Source: Comamonadaceae bacterium | GTDB lineage: Bacteria > Pseudomonadota > Gammaproteobacteria > Burkholderiales > Burkholderiaceae_C | Direction: 5' to 3' | DNA: 46,136 nt | Assembly (NCBI GenBank): GCA_947372745.1 | Contig: CANBUY010000018.1 | Span: forward strand, 1 to 46,136 | In this document: positions 1 to 8,756 of the stretch, piece after piece | Layout: every line of letters starts with the position of its first letter | Position numbering within the stretch: the stretch's first letter is position 1 | Notes under the pieces: model-generated | The model's database searches: none | Told to the model about the DNA's origin: nothing | Seen by the model: the letters and a program-made list of their open reading frames with translations, nothing else | Made by a program: the position numbers and the translations under genes

Positions 1-1
1 A

Positions 2-718
2 TTCGTCACCCTCATCGGTCACTCGGGTTGCGGCAAGTCCACCTTACTCAACCTCATTGCGGGCTTGACGCTGCCCACCCAAGGCGTGTTGCTCTGTGCC
101 AACCGCGAAATTGCCGGGCCGGGCCCTGAACGGGCGGTGGTGTTTCAAAACCATTCGCTGCTGCCTTGGTTGACTTGCTTCGAGAATGTGTACCTCGGCA
201 TTGAGCGCGTTTTTGGTGCCGCCAACAAAACCACGGGCGCCCCGTCAGAGAACAAAACCCAGCTCAAGGCCCGCACCGACGCCGCGCTGGCGCTGGTGGG
301 TTTGACGGCAGCCGCGCAAAAGCGCCCCGGCGAAATATCCGGCGGCATGAAGCAGCGCGTGGGCATTGCCCGTGCGCTGGCGATGGAGCCCAAAGTGCTG
401 CTGATGGACGAGCCCTTTGGTGCACTCGACGCCCTGACCCGCGCCAAGCTGCAAGACGAGCTGCTGCACATCGTCGCTAAAACCCAAAGCACGGTGGTGA
501 TGGTGACGCACGACGTAGATGAAGCCGTGCTGCTGTCCGACAAGATTGTGATGATGACCAACGGCCCCAGCGCCACCATTGGCGAGGTGCTCAGCGTGGA
601 CTTGCCGCGCCCACGAAACCGGGTCGAGTTGGCCGACAGCGCCCAGTACCTGCAGTACCGCAAGGCGGTGATTGACTTTTTGTACACGCGCCAGTCGCAT
701 GTGGAAAAAGTGGCTTGA
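2..718 (+). CDS. nrtD: Nitrate-type ABC transporter ATP-binding subunit, 5' truncated by the window edge
   Basis: The open frame is already running at base 2. The first residues include the Walker A loop GHSGCGKST, so roughly 40 N-terminal residues lie outside the window. Further on are the ABC signature ISGGMKQR, Walker B VLLMDEP and the switch histidine in MVTHDVDEA. The FGALDALTR stretch is typical of the NrtD/SsuB/TauB family, cytoplasmic ATPases that power uptake of nitrate, sulfonates or taurine. Substrate cannot be read from the ATPase itself; nitrate is inferred from nirB, 78 bp downstream on the same strand, and from nirD-nasA after it. The gene ends with TGA at 716-718. Confidence 0.82.
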   Translation, partial: FVTLIGHSGCGKSTLLNLIAGLTLPTQGVLLCANREIAGPGPERAVVFQNHSLLPWLTCFENVYLGIERVFGAANKTTGAPSENKTQLKARTDAALALVGLTAAAQKRPGEISGGMKQRVGIARALAMEPKVLLMDEPFGALDALTRAKLQDELLHIVAKTQSTVVMVTHDVDEAVLLSDKIVMMTNGPSATIGEVLSVDLPRPRNRVELADSAQYLQYRKAVIDFLYTRQSHVEKVA

Positions 719-796
719 GACTTTGCGGGACGGACCAAGAGTTACACGCAGTGAACTTTGCTCGGTCCTCAACTATATAAAAGAAAGAAGAAATTT

Positions 797-3274
797 ATGG
801 ACATGCGCGTCGCCCCCAAAACAAAACTGAAACTCGTGATGATCGGCAATGGCATGGCCGGTGTTCGCACGCTGGAAGAGCTGCTCAAAATAGCGCCTGA
901 CCTGTACGACATCACCGTCTTTGGTGCCGAGCCCCACCCCAACTACAACCGCATCCTGCTCTCCCCCGTGTTGGCGGGTGAGCAGACCCTTGACGAGATT
1001 ATTCTCAACTCTTGGGACTGGTACAAAGACCACCACATCACTCTCTTCGCGGGCTGGAAGGTGACCGAGGTGGACCGCGTTAAGCGCGTGGTGCACGCTG
1101 AGAATGCCGCCGGTGAAAAGATCAGCACGGGCTACGACCGCTTGCTGATGGCCACCGGCTCCAACCCCTTCATCTTGCCGATTCCCGGCAAGACGCTCGA
1201 AGGCGTGATTGCCTACCGCGACATTGCCGACACCCAGGCCATGATTGACGCAGCCACCCAATACAAGAATGCCGTGGTCATTGGCGGCGGTTTGTTGGGG
1301 CTGGAGGCGGCCAATGGCTTGATGCTGCGTGGCATGCGCGTGACCGTGATTCACGTCATGCCCACCCTGATGGACCGCCAGCTTGACAGCGTGGCGGGCA
1401 AGCTGCTGCAAAAGTCACTGGAGGCGCGCGGGCTCAACTTTGTCATGGGCGGGCAAACCCAGGCCTTGATTGGCGACAAGTTTGCAGGCCAAGGGGGCCG
1501 GGTGATGGCGCTGCAATTTAAAGACGGCAGCGAGATACCGGCTGATTTGGTGGTGATGGCGGTGGGCATTCGGCCCAACACCGCGTTGGCCGAGGCCATG
1601 CACCTGCACTGCGACAAGGGCATTGTGGTGTCTGACACGCTGCAAACCGTGACCGATGCACGCATCTATTCGGTGGGCGAATGTGCGGCGCACCGGGGTA
1701 TTGCCTATGGGCTGGTGGCGCCTTTGTTTGAGCAGGCCAAAGTGGCGGCCAACCATCTGGCGCAGTTTGGCATTGGCCGCTATGTGGGCTCGCTGACCTC
1801 GACCAAACTCAAGGTGACGGGCATTGATTTGTTCAGCGCTGGTGAATTTATGGGCGGCGAAGGCACTGAAGAAATTGTGATGAGCGACCCGTTCTCGGGC
1901 GTTTACAAAAAGCTGGTGATTAAAGACGACAAACTCATTGGCGCCTGCCTGTACGGCGACACGGTGGACGGCAGCTGGTACTTCAAGCTCTTACGTGATG
2001 GCCGAAGTGTGGCGGACATCCGCGACAAGCTGATGTTTGGTGAATCCAACATTGGCGATGTGGGCCACCAAGGCCACAACAAAGCCGCTGCGATGGCGGA
2101 CACCGACGAGGTGTGCGGCTGCAACGGCGTCACCAAAGGCACGATCTGCAAAGCGATTAAAGACAAGGGTTTGTTTACGCTGGACGAGGTGCGCAAGCAC
2201 ACCAAGGCCAGCGCGTCGTGCGGCTCGTGCACCGGCTTGGTCGAGCAACTGCTGATGTTTACGGCAGGGGGCGACTACTCGGCCACCCCCAAAACCAAAG
2301 CCATGTGCAGTTGCACCGACCACGGGCACCAAGCGGTGCGCGAGGCGATTGTGGCCAACAAGCTGCTCAGCATCAGCAGCGTGTTTGGCTTCATGGAATG
2401 GAAGACGCCCAACGGTTGCCCCAGCTGCCGCCCGGCGGTCAATTACTACCTGATCAGCAGCTGGCCCAAAGAGGCCAAAGACGACCCGCAAAGCCGCGCC
2501 ATCAATGAGCGCAGCCACGCCAACATTCAAAAAGACGGCACCTATTCGGTCATCCCGCGCATGTGGGCTGGCGAAACCACCTCCAGCGAGCTGCGCCGCA
2601 TTGCCGACGTGGTGGACAAATACAAGATTCCTACCGTCAAGGTCACCGGCGGCCAGCGCATTGACTTGCTGGGCGTTAAAAAAGAAGACTTGGTGAATGT
2701 CTGGAAAGACATCGGCATGCCCAGCGGCCACGCCTACGCCAAGGCGCTGCGCACGGTCAAAACCTGCGTCGGCAGCGAATGGTGCCGCATGGGCACGCAA
2801 GATTCCACCCAAATGGGCAAAGACCTGGAGCGCGCCATGTGGCGCATGTACGCCCCGCACAAGGTGAAGTTTGCGGTGAGCGGCTGCCCGCGCAACTGCG
2901 CCGAAGCGGGCATCAAAGACGTCGGCATCATCGGCGTGGACAGCGGCTGGGAGATGTATATCGCGGGCAACGGCGGCATCAAAACTGAGGTCGCGCATTT
3001 CTTTACCAAGCTAAAAACAGCCGAAGAAGTGCTGGAGTACACCGGCGCGTTTTGCGAGCTGTACCGCACCGAGGGCTGGTATCTGGAACGCACCGTGCAT
3101 TACGTGTCACGCGTGGGCTTGGACTACGTCAAGCGCCGTATTTTGGACGACCACGCCCACCGCAAGATGCTGTGGGAGCGCCTGCAATTCGCCCTGGACG
3201 GCGAGCCCGATCCTTGGTTTGAGTTTGACAAGGCCGAGGTGGATACGCGCCAATTTGAGAAATTAAGCGCCTGA
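797..3274 (+). CDS. nirB: Nitrite reductase [NAD(P)H] large subunit
   Basis: Cytoplasmic sirohaem enzyme reducing nitrite to ammonium with NAD(P)H. Domain order over 825 residues: FAD-binding GNGMAG at 17-22; second dinucleotide fold with GGGLLGLE near 161; BFD-like [2Fe-2S] domain with Cys440, Cys442, Cys475 and Cys478; a further Cys pair (CPSC) before the ferredoxin-like half domain; and the sirohaem/[4Fe-4S] ligands Cys657, Cys663, Cys697 and Cys701 (CX5C and CX3C). Length fits NirB (about 850). An upstream TTG at 758 is in frame, but the ATG at 797 follows a purine-rich GAAGAA and starts where family members start. It is followed by nirD after a 52-bp gap that contains a short repeat. Confidence 0.95.
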   Translation: MDMRVAPKTKLKLVMIGNGMAGVRTLEELLKIAPDLYDITVFGAEPHPNYNRILLSPVLAGEQTLDEIILNSWDWYKDHHITLFAGWKVTEVDRVKRVVHAENAAGEKISTGYDRLLMATGSNPFILPIPGKTLEGVIAYRDIADTQAMIDAATQYKNAVVIGGGLLGLEAANGLMLRGMRVTVIHVMPTLMDRQLDSVAGKLLQKSLEARGLNFVMGGQTQALIGDKFAGQGGRVMALQFKDGSEIPADLVVMAVGIRPNTALAEAMHLHCDKGIVVSDTLQTVTDARIYSVGECAAHRGIAYGLVAPLFEQAKVAANHLAQFGIGRYVGSLTSTKLKVTGIDLFSAGEFMGGEGTEEIVMSDPFSGVYKKLVIKDDKLIGACLYGDTVDGSWYFKLLRDGRSVADIRDKLMFGESNIGDVGHQGHNKAAAMADTDEVCGCNGVTKGTICKAIKDKGLFTLDEVRKHTKASASCGSCTGLVEQLLMFTAGGDYSATPKTKAMCSCTDHGHQAVREAIVANKLLSISSVFGFMEWKTPNGCPSCRPAVNYYLISSWPKEAKDDPQSRAINERSHANIQKDGTYSVIPRMWAGETTSSELRRIADVVDKYKIPTVKVTGGQRIDLLGVKKEDLVNVWKDIGMPSGHAYAKALRTVKTCVGSEWCRMGTQDSTQMGKDLERAMWRMYAPHKVKFAVSGCPRNCAEAGIKDVGIIGVDSGWEMYIAGNGGIKTEVAHFFTKLKTAEEVLEYTGAFCELYRTEGWYLERTVHYVSRVGLDYVKRRILDDHAHRKMLWERLQFALDGEPDPWFEFDKAEVDTRQFEKLSA

Positions 3275-3288
3275 AGCCAAGTTGGCCG

Positions 3289-3315
3289 TGCTTAAGCAGC
3301 TGCAAAAATAATAGC
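3289..3315 (+). repeat. Partial copy of a short interspersed repeat between nirB and nirD
   Basis: The segment begins TGCTTAAGCAGCT and ends in an A/T-rich run closing with ATAGC. The first 13 bases are identical to part of the repeat inside the flavoprotein gene (44597-44629), and the ending resembles the copy inside ybiB (6936-6980). It sits just before the nirD ribosome-binding site AAGGA (3316-3320). I see it as a truncated member of the same family. Confidence 0.45.
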
Positions 3316-3326
3316 AAGGAATCAAA

Positions 3327-3701
3327 ATGAGCGACTGGAAAAAAATCTGTTTGGTAACTGACATTCCCGTGCTGGGTGCGCGCTGTGTGGCGCGGGCTAA
3401 AGGAATGGACGTGGCGGTGTTTCGCAACGCACAAGACGAGGTGTTTGCCCTGCTGGACCGCTGCCCGCACAAGGGCGGGCCCTTGAGCCAAGGCATGGTG
3501 TTTGGCTCTAGCGTGGCGTGCCCTATGCACAACTGGAACATCGGCTTGTGCACCGGCCAGGCCGCAGCGCCCGATGTAGGCTGCACGCCTAAATTTAGCG
3601 TCAAAGTGGAAAACGGCGCGGTGCATCTGGACGCGCAAGAGTTAGCCACCCATGCGCTTGACTTGAAGGCCCCGACCGCCGGGCCGGGCTGCAATGCGTG
3701 A
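3327..3701 (+). CDS. nirD: Nitrite reductase [NAD(P)H] small subunit with intact Rieske motif
   Basis: 124 residues, a Rieske-fold partner of NirB. The full cluster-binding pattern is present: Cys46-Pro-His48 and Cys65-Pro-Met-His68, i.e. CXH followed by CXXH. Many enterobacterial NirD proteins keep the fold but have lost these ligands, so this version probably carries a [2Fe-2S] cluster that could pass electrons within the complex. The ATG is preceded by AAGGA at 6-nt spacing. The last 8 bases overlap the nasA start, indicating translational coupling. Confidence 0.93.
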   Translation: MSDWKKICLVTDIPVLGARCVARAKGMDVAVFRNAQDEVFALLDRCPHKGGPLSQGMVFGSSVACPMHNWNIGLCTGQAAAPDVGCTPKFSVKVENGAVHLDAQELATHALDLKAPTAGPGCNA

Positions 3702-6513
3702 AACCAAATCAACCTGCCCGTATTGCGGCGTCGGCTGCGGCGTCATCATTGAAACGCAAGGCCAGCAAATAACCGGCGTGCGCGGCGACCCCGACCACCC
3801 GGCCAACTTTGGGCGACTGTGCACCAAAGGCAGCACGCTGCACCTCACCGCCAGTGCGGCGCTCACGCAACAAACCCGCCTGCTACAACCGATGCGCCGC
3901 CTGACGCGCCAAGCCCCGCCACAGCGCGTGAGTTGGGACAGCGCCCTGGATTTAGCCGTAGATAAATTCGCCCAAATCATTGAGCAAAACGGCCCCGATG
4001 CCGTGGGCTTTTACATCTCGGGCCAGCTCTTGACCGAGGACTATTACGTCTTCAACAAGCTGGCCAAGGGCTTGATTGGCACCAACAACATCGACAGCAA
4101 TTCGCGCCTGTGCATGAGCAGCGCGGTGGCGGGCTACAAGCAAACGCTGGGCATGGACGCACCGCCCACCTGCTATGACGACATCCACCAAGCAGGCACC
4201 ATTTTTATCGTCGGCTCCAACACGGCCTATGCTCACCCCATTTTGTTCAGGCGCATTGAAGACGCCCGCCGCGCCAACCCTGCTTTAAAAATTGTGGTGT
4301 GCGACCCGCGCCGCACCGACACCGCCGAGATCGCCGACCTGTTTTTACCCATCCAGCCCGGCACCGATGTGATGCTGTTCAACGGCATGTTGCACCTGAT
4401 GCTGTGGGAAGGCTGGCTGGATACCGCCTTTATGGCCGAGCACACGCAAGGCTTCGAGGCGCTCAAGGCTACCGTGCGCGACTGCACGCCCGAGGTGGTG
4501 GCGCACACCTGCGGCATCTCCAAGGAAGACCTGTTCACAGCGGCCCGGCTCTTTGCGGGCGTGCAGGACACCGGCGCTGCAAAGCGCACCCCCACGCTCA
4601 GTTTGTATTGCCAGGGCCTGAACCAGTCCACCAGTGGCACGGCCAAAAACGCGGCACTCATCAACCTGCACCTCGCCACCGGACAAATTGGCAAACCCGG
4701 CGCCGGGCCTTTTTCGCTCACCGGCCAGCCCAACGCCATGGGCGGGCGCGAAGTGGGCGGCATGGCCAACCTGCTGTCTGCCCACCGCGACCTGGGCAAC
4801 GCCGCACACCGCGCCGAAGTCGCCGCGCTGTGGGGCGTGGCGGATGTGCCCGCGACACCCGGCAAAACAGCGGTGGAGCTGTTTCAGGCTGCCGCCGATG
4901 GCGAAATCAAAGCGCTGTGGATTGCCTGCACCAACCCCGCGCAATCCATGCCCAACCAAGCTACCGTGCGCCGCGCCTTGGAGCGCGCCGAATTTGTGGT
5001 GGTGCAAGAAGCCTTCGCCAGCACCGCCACCTGCGCCTACGCCGACCTGCTTTTACCCGCAACCACCTGGGGCGAAAAGGAAGGCACCGTCACCAACAGC
5101 GAACGCCGAATCAGCCGCGTCCGCGCCGCCATCCCCGCCCCAGCCGAGTCCCGTAACGATTGGCAAATAGCCGTCGATTTTGCCCAGCGGCTAGAGCCCC
5201 GCTTGGGCCAAAAATCAATCTTCAACTACCCCACCCCAGAATCCATCTGGCAAGAACACCGCGAATCCACCCGCGGCCGCGACCTCGACATCACCGGCCT
5301 CACCTATGCAATCTTAGAAGCAGCCCCCCAACAATGGCCCTTCAAAGAAGGCCAAAAACAAGGCCAGCCCCGCCTCTACGAAAACCACCACTTCCCCACC
5401 GCCACAGGCCAAGCCAACTTCGTCAACACGCCCTACAAACCCGTGGCCGAGCCCCGCGAATCACGTTACCCGTTCTCGCTCACCACCGGCCGCCTGCGCG
5501 ACCAGTGGCACGGCATGAGCCGCACCGGCACGCTGGGCCGCTTGTTTAGCCACGCCCGCGAGCCCGCCCTGCAAATGAACCCGCAAGACATGGCGCGGCG
5601 GCTTTTGAAGGACGGCGACTTGGTCCACGTCACCAGCAAACGCGGCTCAATTTTGGTGCCGATACAAGCCAGCACTGAGCTGGGCCTGAGCCAGGTGTTC
5701 ATGGCCATGCACTGGGGCGAAGAATTTTTAAGCGGCGTCAGTGCCACCGGCCAGCACTTGGCAGGCGTCAACGCCCTCACCACCTCGGCCTATTGCCCGG
5801 ACTCCAAACAACCCGAGTTCAAACACGCCGCCGTCAAGGTTTTAAAGGCCGACAGCCCTTGGCAACTCCTGGCCGTGGCCTGGTTGCCCGAAAGCCTAGT
5901 GGCCAGCGCCCGCATTGAATTGCAGCAACTGATGGCCCGCTTTGACTTTGCCAGCTGCGTACCTTTTTCCAACAACGTGCCCTTAAGCGCCGCCCAAGAG
6001 GAGCGCCACGGCCTGCTGTTTCGTGCCAGCCACTCAGAGACCGCGCCTGATGAATTGCTGGCAAAAATTGAGGCCCTGCTCAACCTGGACAACCCCTTTG
6101 TGCTGCGCTACGCGGACAAAAAACGCGGCCAACGCCGCGCCGCCCTGCTCCAGCGCGGCGACACCCAAACTACCCTCGAAGGTTTTTTGCTCGCAGGCGA
6201 CACCAGCGCGCAAGACTGGATCACCACGCTTTTAAAAGACGAGTTGCCCGCCCAAGCCTACGGCCGGGCCCTGCTGCTACCCGGCGCCAAACCGCCAGTG
6301 GCCGTGGTGTCACGCGGCCATGCAGTGTGCGCCTGCTTCAACGTGACCGACGTCGCCATCGCAGAGCACCTCAAGCAATGCCCCGGCAACGCCAAAGAAC
6401 GCCTGGCGTCCCTGCAAACCGCCCTGAAGTGCGGCACCAACTGCGGCTCTTGTGTGCCGCAATTGCAGCGCATGGTGAAAGCACAGCTAGCCACCTCCTT
6501 GGAAGCGGCATAA
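3694..6513 (+). CDS. nasA: Assimilatory nitrate reductase, molybdopterin catalytic subunit
   Basis: 939 residues; reduces nitrate to nitrite in the cytoplasm. The N-terminus carries a [4Fe-4S] motif with Cys8, Cys11, Cys15 and Cys43, followed by Lys45 as usual in this family. A Mo-ligand cysteine candidate is Cys140 in SRLCMSSAV. The molybdopterin oxidoreductase body is followed by a dinucleotide-binding domain (YPFSLTTGRLRDQWHGMSR). The C-terminus has a BFD-like [2Fe-2S] domain with Cys879, Cys881, Cys917 and Cys920. That added domain is typical of NasA versions that receive electrons from a flavoprotein or NirB-like donor. The start overlaps nirD by 8 bp. No nasC-type reductase gene lies in the window. 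Confidence 0.95.
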   Translation: MRETKSTCPYCGVGCGVIIETQGQQITGVRGDPDHPANFGRLCTKGSTLHLTASAALTQQTRLLQPMRRLTRQAPPQRVSWDSALDLAVDKFAQIIEQNGPDAVGFYISGQLLTEDYYVFNKLAKGLIGTNNIDSNSRLCMSSAVAGYKQTLGMDAPPTCYDDIHQAGTIFIVGSNTAYAHPILFRRIEDARRANPALKIVVCDPRRTDTAEIADLFLPIQPGTDVMLFNGMLHLMLWEGWLDTAFMAEHTQGFEALKATVRDCTPEVVAHTCGISKEDLFTAARLFAGVQDTGAAKRTPTLSLYCQGLNQSTSGTAKNAALINLHLATGQIGKPGAGPFSLTGQPNAMGGREVGGMANLLSAHRDLGNAAHRAEVAALWGVADVPATPGKTAVELFQAAADGEIKALWIACTNPAQSMPNQATVRRALERAEFVVVQEAFASTATCAYADLLLPATTWGEKEGTVTNSERRISRVRAAIPAPAESRNDWQIAVDFAQRLEPRLGQKSIFNYPTPESIWQEHRESTRGRDLDITGLTYAILEAAPQQWPFKEGQKQGQPRLYENHHFPTATGQANFVNTPYKPVAEPRESRYPFSLTTGRLRDQWHGMSRTGTLGRLFSHAREPALQMNPQDMARRLLKDGDLVHVTSKRGSILVPIQASTELGLSQVFMAMHWGEEFLSGVSATGQHLAGVNALTTSAYCPDSKQPEFKHAAVKVLKADSPWQLLAVAWLPESLVASARIELQQLMARFDFASCVPFSNNVPLSAAQEERHGLLFRASHSETAPDELLAKIEALLNLDNPFVLRYADKKRGQRRAALLQRGDTQTTLEGFLLAGDTSAQDWITTLLKDELPAQAYGRALLLPGAKPPVAVVSRGHAVCACFNVTDVAIAEHLKQCPGNAKERLASLQTALKCGTNCGSCVPQLQRMVKAQLATSLEAA

Positions 6514-6555
6514 GCTCATTGCCTAAAGTTATCAACCTTCAAGGACAATCGGGGG

Positions 6556-7479
6556 ATGGCAATCAGCAAATACATCAAGGAAATCGGGCGCGGCAAAGAC
6601 GGTGCGCGTTCGCTCACACGCGAGCAGGCGGCCGACTTGTTCGGCCAAGTGCTGGACGGCGAGGTCACGGACCTGGAAATCGGTGCATTTTGTCTGGCCA
6701 TGCGCATCAAGGGCGAAACAGCGGAAGAAATGGCGGGGTTTCTGGACGCCACGCACGCCCGCCTGCACAAAGTCCCCACCTCGTGCACCACCGTGGTGCT
6801 GCCCAGCTACAACGGCGCTCGCAAGCTGCCAGTGCTCACGCCCCTGCTGGCGCTGCTGCTGGCGCGCGAAGGCTTGAGCGTGGTGGTGCACGGCATGGCC
6901 AGCGAGTCCACGCGCGTTTCAGCACAAAATGTGCTTCTAGACCTTGGAATACGTTCTGAAGAAGCTATAGAAAAAATAGCACCTGGCACGGCGCAATTTA
7001 TCCCCACCACCCTCCTCTGCCCCGGCCTGGCGCGCTTGTTGGACGTACGCCGCGTGGTGGGTTTGCGCAACTCGGCCCACAGCTTGGTCAAGCTGATGAA
7101 CCCTTGCAATTCGCCCGCAATCGTGGTGGGCAGCTACACGCACCCCGAATATGCCGCCTCGATGGCCGCCACCTTCCACTTGACGGGCGCCAACGCCTTG
7201 CTCTTGCGCGGCACCGAAGGCGAACCCGTGGCCGACCCCCGCCGCACACCCGCCATGGACGCTTACTTATCAGGCGAAGTTAGCCGCGTGCAAGAAGCCC
7301 AAGGCGGCTCCTTGCTGACAGTGCCCGGCCTGCCTGCGCCCGACGCGCCAAGCACCGCCACCTGGATAAAAGCCGTTTTGAGCGGCACCGAGCCCACGCC
7401 CCAGCCCATTGCCCTGCAAGTGGCACACATCGTGCAACTAGTCAAGACCATGAGCAAGAGCAAGAGCAACACACCATGA
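6556..7479 (+). CDS. ybiB: YbiB/TrpD2-family protein (anthranilate phosphoribosyltransferase fold)
   Basis: 307 residues with the helical TrpD N-terminal domain (REQAADLFGQVLDGEVTDLEIGAF) and a phosphoribosyltransferase-like C-terminal domain. The Gly-rich PRPP-binding loop of true TrpD (GTGGD type) is not seen; the equivalent region reads LPSYNGARK. That fits the TrpD2/YbiB family, whose E. coli member binds nucleic acid rather than making phosphoribosyl anthranilate. The stop overlaps the cobA start (ATGA), so the two are co-translated inside the nitrate operon. Its role in nitrate assimilation is unknown. A copy of a short interspersed repeat lies inside the reading frame at 6936-6980. Confidence 0.82.
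   Translation: MAISKYIKEIGRGKDGARSLTREQAADLFGQVLDGEVTDLEIGAFCLAMRIKGETAEEMAGFLDATHARLHKVPTSCTTVVLPSYNGARKLPVLTPLLALLLAREGLSVVVHGMASESTRVSAQNVLLDLGIRSEEAIEKIAPGTAQFIPTTLLCPGLARLLDVRRVVGLRNSAHSLVKLMNPCNSPAIVVGSYTHPEYAASMAATFHLTGANALLLRGTEGEPVADPRRTPAMDAYLSGEVSRVQEAQGGSLLTVPGLPAPDAPSTATWIKAVLSGTEPTPQPIALQVAHIVQLVKTMSKSKSNTP
6936..6980 (+). repeat. Interspersed repeat copy within the ybiB reading frame
   Basis: The 33 bases at 6936-6968 align without gaps to 44597-44629, with 26 of 33 identical. Both begin TCTAGACCTT and end with AAG, one variable base, then AGCTAT. An A-rich tail ending in ATAGC extends to 6980. The repeat is translated in frame as part of YbiB, and the protein remains open. 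From memory it resembles a repeat common in Comamonadaceae genomes. Confidence 0.6.
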
Positions 7480-8276
7480 CCCTAGACACCCCCACCCCTT
7501 TAACGCAAGGCAGCTGCACCTTGGTTGGTGCAGGCCCCGGCGACCCGGAGTTGCTGACGATCAAAGCCCTCAAAGCGATTCAGTCAGCCACCGTGCTGCT
7601 GGTAGACGACTTGGTGAGCGACGCCATCGTCGCCTTGGCCTCGCCCACCGCGCGCATCATCCATGTCGGCAAACGCGGCGGATGCAAATCCACGCCCCAG
7701 GCCTTTATTGAAAAACTCATGCTCATGGCCGTGCGCGAGGGCGAAACCGTGGTGCGCCTCAAAGGCGGTGACCCCTTCTTGTTTGGGCGCGGCGGTGAAG
7801 AAGTCGCCAGCCTGCAAGCCTCAGGCATTCAGGTCAACGTGGTCAACGGCATCACAGCGGGCTTGGCAGCTGTCACCTCGCTCGGCGTGCCGCTCACCCA
7901 CCGCGAACACGCGCATGGCGTGGTCTTCATCACCGGCCACGCAAAACCAGGCGACAGCGGCACTGACTGGCGCGCCTTGGCCGCCACCGCTCATAGCGCA
8001 CGTCTCACGCTCGTCATTTACATGGGTGTCAGTGGCGCCGCCAGCATTCAGGACGAACTGCTGATAGGACTGCCCGCACAAACCCCGGTGGCCATCATCC
8101 AAAACGCCAGTCTGCCCGAGCAAAGGCACGCGGTTTGCACTTTAGAGGAGTTGCACGCCACCATTCAACGCGAACACCTGGCCAGTCCCAGCGTGATCGT
8201 GGTGGGTGATGTGATGCAGGGTTTGCTGGCGATTCAGCAGACCGTGCCCCTTACGGATTCATCGCGGGTCGCTTAA
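7476..8276 (+). CDS. cobA: Uroporphyrinogen-III C-methyltransferase (SUMT)
   Basis: 266 residues; adds two SAM-derived methyl groups to uroporphyrinogen III to give precorrin-2, the entry to sirohaem. Family motifs are clear: VGAGPGDPELLTIKA near the N-terminus, the SAM-site GGDPFLFGRGGEE around residues 92-104, and the NGITAGLAA...GVPLTHRE region. No CysG-type dehydrogenase/ferrochelatase domain is fused, so later steps must be encoded elsewhere. Being last in the nirBD-nasA operon and overlapping ybiB by 4 bp, it most likely supplies sirohaem for NirB. The ORF ends at 8276; I see no convincing terminator in the next 60 bases. Confidence 0.93.
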   Translation: MTLDTPTPLTQGSCTLVGAGPGDPELLTIKALKAIQSATVLLVDDLVSDAIVALASPTARIIHVGKRGGCKSTPQAFIEKLMLMAVREGETVVRLKGGDPFLFGRGGEEVASLQASGIQVNVVNGITAGLAAVTSLGVPLTHREHAHGVVFITGHAKPGDSGTDWRALAATAHSARLTLVIYMGVSGAASIQDELLIGLPAQTPVAIIQNASLPEQRHAVCTLEELHATIQREHLASPSVIVVGDVMQGLLAIQQTVPLTDSSRVA

Positions 8277-8341
8277 AGCGTCAAGAGGTCATCAAGCGAG
8301 CGAAATCTTACGATTACTCGGCAGCATTAAATTCAGTTAAT

Positions 8342-8381
8342 TCATTCGTTGCAATATAATATTAATGATTCCAACGAATGA
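8342..8381 (+). promoter_or_regulatory. Promoter with a 10-bp inverted repeat bracketing the -10 box
   Basis: TCATTCGTTG (8342-8351) and its exact reverse complement CAACGAATGA (8372-8381) are separated by 20 bases. Between them lies a perfect TATAAT at 8355-8360. The arm centres are 30 bp apart, about three helical turns. A repressor binding both arms would cover the -10 box and start site. The -35 region (TTCAGT at 8332-8337) is poor, which would suit an activated or regulated promoter. The regulator is unknown. Confidence 0.55.
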
Positions 8382-8410
8382 TTTTTCGCAACTTAATGGA
8401 TGATTTCCGA

Positions 8411-8707
8411 ATGAACTACAAATTTCTGCCCCTGCTTTCCTTGGCTTTTCTTGCAGCATGCGCCAGCACCGGACCTGGCAAGGTTGAAGACAGCACCCCC
8501 CCACGTTTGGTCAAAGATTCATCAGGCGCCACCGTCTGGGACAGACCTACTGCTTTCGGTCCTGTGACCGGTGAAAAATTGGCAATGGGCGTGACCGCGT
8601 GCGGCGGCGCTAATGCAGCCGTCAAGCCAGCTGGATATCACAGCCGGGCCATGGACGAAAAAGGCGTTTCCTTCCCCAGCGGCGGCTTCATGTGCATGGC
8701 CAAGTAA
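8411..8707 (+). CDS. Small predicted lipoprotein of unknown function
   Basis: 98 residues from the ATG at 8411. The signal peptide is hydrophobic and ends in a lipobox LAAC, with Cys17 as the expected lipid-modified residue. The mature part is polar and includes two further cysteines (ACGG and FMCMAK near the end) that could form a disulfide. In-frame ATGs at 8378 and 8396 would place extra charged residues before the signal peptide, and 8378 lies inside the inverted repeat, so 8411 is preferred. I recognise no family. It has its own regulated-looking promoter and is convergent with the glycosyltransferase gene that follows. Confidence 0.75.
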   Translation: MNYKFLPLLSLAFLAACASTGPGKVEDSTPPRLVKDSSGATVWDRPTAFGPVTGEKLAMGVTACGGANAAVKPAGYHSRAMDEKGVSFPSGGFMCMAK

Positions 8708-8733
8708 TCGCCCAATTGAGCTAGCCACTTAGC

Positions 8734-8756
8734 CCACAAGCCTGCGCTGCTTGTGG
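8734..8756. terminator. Candidate hairpin between convergent genes
   Basis: CCACAAGC (8734-8741) pairs with GCTTGTGG (8749-8756) across a 7-base loop. The T-tract after it is weak on either strand. It separates the lipoprotein gene from the convergent glycosyltransferase, whose stop codon starts at 8759 on the - strand. Confidence 0.35.

Noticed and set aside
719-796. Antiterminator-type leader before nirB
   Set aside because: Only a 5-bp GGACC/GGTCC pair is visible, with no T-run; too weak to claim.
1991-2998. 335-residue antisense ORF inside nirB
   Set aside because: High-GC shadow frame rich in Ala/His/Val; nirB on the other strand has every catalytic motif.
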